Assembly (NCBI RefSeq): GCF_042648445.1
Contig: NZ_JBHRYB010000003.1
Span: 1 to 64,000 of the forward strand
Origin: Bacterioplanoides pacificum
GTDB lineage: Bacteria; Pseudomonadota; Gammaproteobacteria; Pseudomonadales; Oceanobacteraceae
Length of the DNA stretch: 64,000 nucleotides
Reading direction: 5' to 3'
Shown one piece after another: positions 63,101 to 64,000 of this stretch. The notes below the pieces were generated by a model. It was not told the DNA's origin. It ran no database searches and was given only the letters and a program-made list of their open reading frames with translations. The translations under genes were made by a program, and so were the position numbers. The first letter of the stretch is position 1. Every line of letters starts with the position of its first letter.

Positions 63101-63955
63101 TTGCTTAATCACGCCTTACATTTTCAGTCGATCCGGCTTGTTATTTTTCGCGCTCTGAAACCGCTAGCCGGGCTCGGGCTTATGCTGTTTGCAACGCTGC
63201 TGCAGGCACAACCGGCAACAGACGATTCCTGGCTGGAGCGTTTTTTGTCGTCCTATGCCAGCTCCGATAAACCTCAGCATGAGCTGGTACGTCTCAGCGT
63301 GATTGACAGTTTTATCGAATTACACAGCGGCCCGGGACGTGGTTATCCGATCATTCACACCATCGAGCAGGGTGATGAAGTGAACGTCTATAAACGTCGC
63401 GGCAACTGGTATCTGGTCTCCGACCGGCGCCTGCGTCAGGGCTGGGTAACGCAGGAAAAACTGGCCAGAACCATCGCTCCAACCGGCTTACCGGCTGCGT
63501 TGCCAGATGTTCGCCACGGCGATTACCTGGCACAGAAATTCCGGGTCGGTTTCAGCCTGGGAAAACAGGATGATGACGAAACCGCACAAGTAATGGTCGG
63601 TTTCCGGTTATTAAGTTTTGCCAGCCTGGAAATTGAAGGCGGACAGATTTTTGCGGATGACATCGAAGGTTACAGCTACGGTGGCAACCTGCTGATCGAG
63701 CCGATCCAGTCTTTATCATTTACCCCGTTTATCAGCCATGGTTATGGCAAACAGGTCTTTCAGCAAAAGGAAACGCTGAATGTAGGTCGCAATAATCACT
63801 ACGACAGTGATTATCGCTTTACCGGCGCAGGGATCAATTTTTACATCGGTCTGAATTTTGTGATGCGTGGTGAATACCGCAAGATGCATATTTCCGGCGA
63901 TAACGGCTCAACGAGTAATTCTGCATGGCGAATCGGTTTCAGCAGCTTTTTCTGA
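63101..63955 (+). CDS. SH3-domain outer-membrane beta-barrel protein
   Basis: An outer-membrane protein with a periplasmic SH3b domain (about residues 62-122: FIELHSGPGRGYPIIHTI; RGNWYLVSDRRLRQGWV). The remaining 140 residues alternate polar and hydrophobic (FRVGFSLGKQDDDE; TPFISHGYGKQVF) and end in SSFF, the aromatic C-terminus of barrels. An 8-strand barrel is likely. SH3b domains often bind peptidoglycan. The start is uncertain: TTG at 63101 with GGGAAGG nine bases upstream (284 residues) or TTG at 63023 (310 residues); both leave a signal-like stretch ALKPLAGLGLMLFATLLQAQ. It is divergent from the TolQ/ExbD/TPR operon and could be its outer-membrane part. Confidence 0.72.
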   Translation: MLNHALHFQSIRLVIFRALKPLAGLGLMLFATLLQAQPATDDSWLERFLSSYASSDKPQHELVRLSVIDSFIELHSGPGRGYPIIHTIEQGDEVNVYKRRGNWYLVSDRRLRQGWVTQEKLARTIAPTGLPAALPDVRHGDYLAQKFRVGFSLGKQDDDETAQVMVGFRLLSFASLEIEGGQIFADDIEGYSYGGNLLIEPIQSLSFTPFISHGYGKQVFQQKETLNVGRNNHYDSDYRFTGAGINFYIGLNFVMRGEYRKMHISGDNGSTSNSAWRIGFSSFF

Positions 63956-64000
63956 ACACAGCAATCTGCACAGGCGCAGCAATGGGCTTTTCTGCACCAG

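Overview
The window reads as chromosome of a marine gammaproteobacterium, most like the Oceanospirillales/Marinobacter/Thalassolituus group. The reasons are the gene order tRNA-Tyr, tRNA-Gly, tRNA-Thr, tuf, tRNA-Trp, secE, nusG, L11 operon, rpoBC, str operon, the EF-Tu sequence, an ectABC-ask ectoine operon, and the pairs metX-metW-DUF4426-rdgB-hemW and ilvA/rpiA. No insertion sequence, prophage or CRISPR array was seen. One ambiguous base (N) lies at 16361.

1-17300 is the transcription and translation core, all on the minus strand: the 5' part of one tuf copy, fusA, rpsG, rpsL, a terminator, rpoC, rpoB, an rplL-rpoB attenuator hairpin, rplL, rplJ with its L10 leader, rplA, rplK, nusG, secE, tRNA-Trp, a second tuf, and three tRNAs behind a strong stable-RNA promoter. 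The second tuf lacks about 32 codons exactly at the N, so it is probably an assembly collapse.

17300-27000 (minus strand) holds a SPOR protein, coaX and birA. A Fur-type iron locus follows (PepSY protein plus a siderophore TonB receptor with two Fur-like boxes). Next is a Zur-type zinc locus (small DUF2946-like protein plus a His-rich ZnuD-type receptor with a Zur-like box), then a K+ channel with an RCK domain.

27000-35700 is mostly plus strand: a PfkB-family adenosine kinase, a Na/Pi symporter with a coiled-coil partner, an orphan CheW on the minus strand, and ectA-ectB-ectC-ask behind an EctR/CosR-like operator. A membrane TPR protein is translationally coupled to ask.

35700-48300 is housekeeping: hemW, a coiled-coil protein, rdgB, DUF4426, metW, metX, a DM13 protein, a ThrE exporter, a PlsC-like acyltransferase, ilvA, rpiA, and a Gln-rich YdbH-like AsmA-family protein. 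A 38-codon relic of a GGDEF gene sits at 48169-48282.

48300-64000 is the most interesting region. A tight minus-strand operon encodes a secreted coiled-coil/beta protein, three TPR proteins (two of them lipoproteins), a small secreted protein, a TolQ/ExbB channel, two unlike ExbD/TolR proteins (one lacking the channel Asp) and a TonB-like AgmX/PglI protein. It is flanked by a divergent SH3/outer-membrane-barrel gene and a 1790-residue lipoprotein with a propeller, four tandem repeats of about 240 residues and a c-type heme motif. The layout resembles the Agl-Glt envelope machinery of Myxococcus and suggests a proton-driven trans-envelope machine of unknown purpose.
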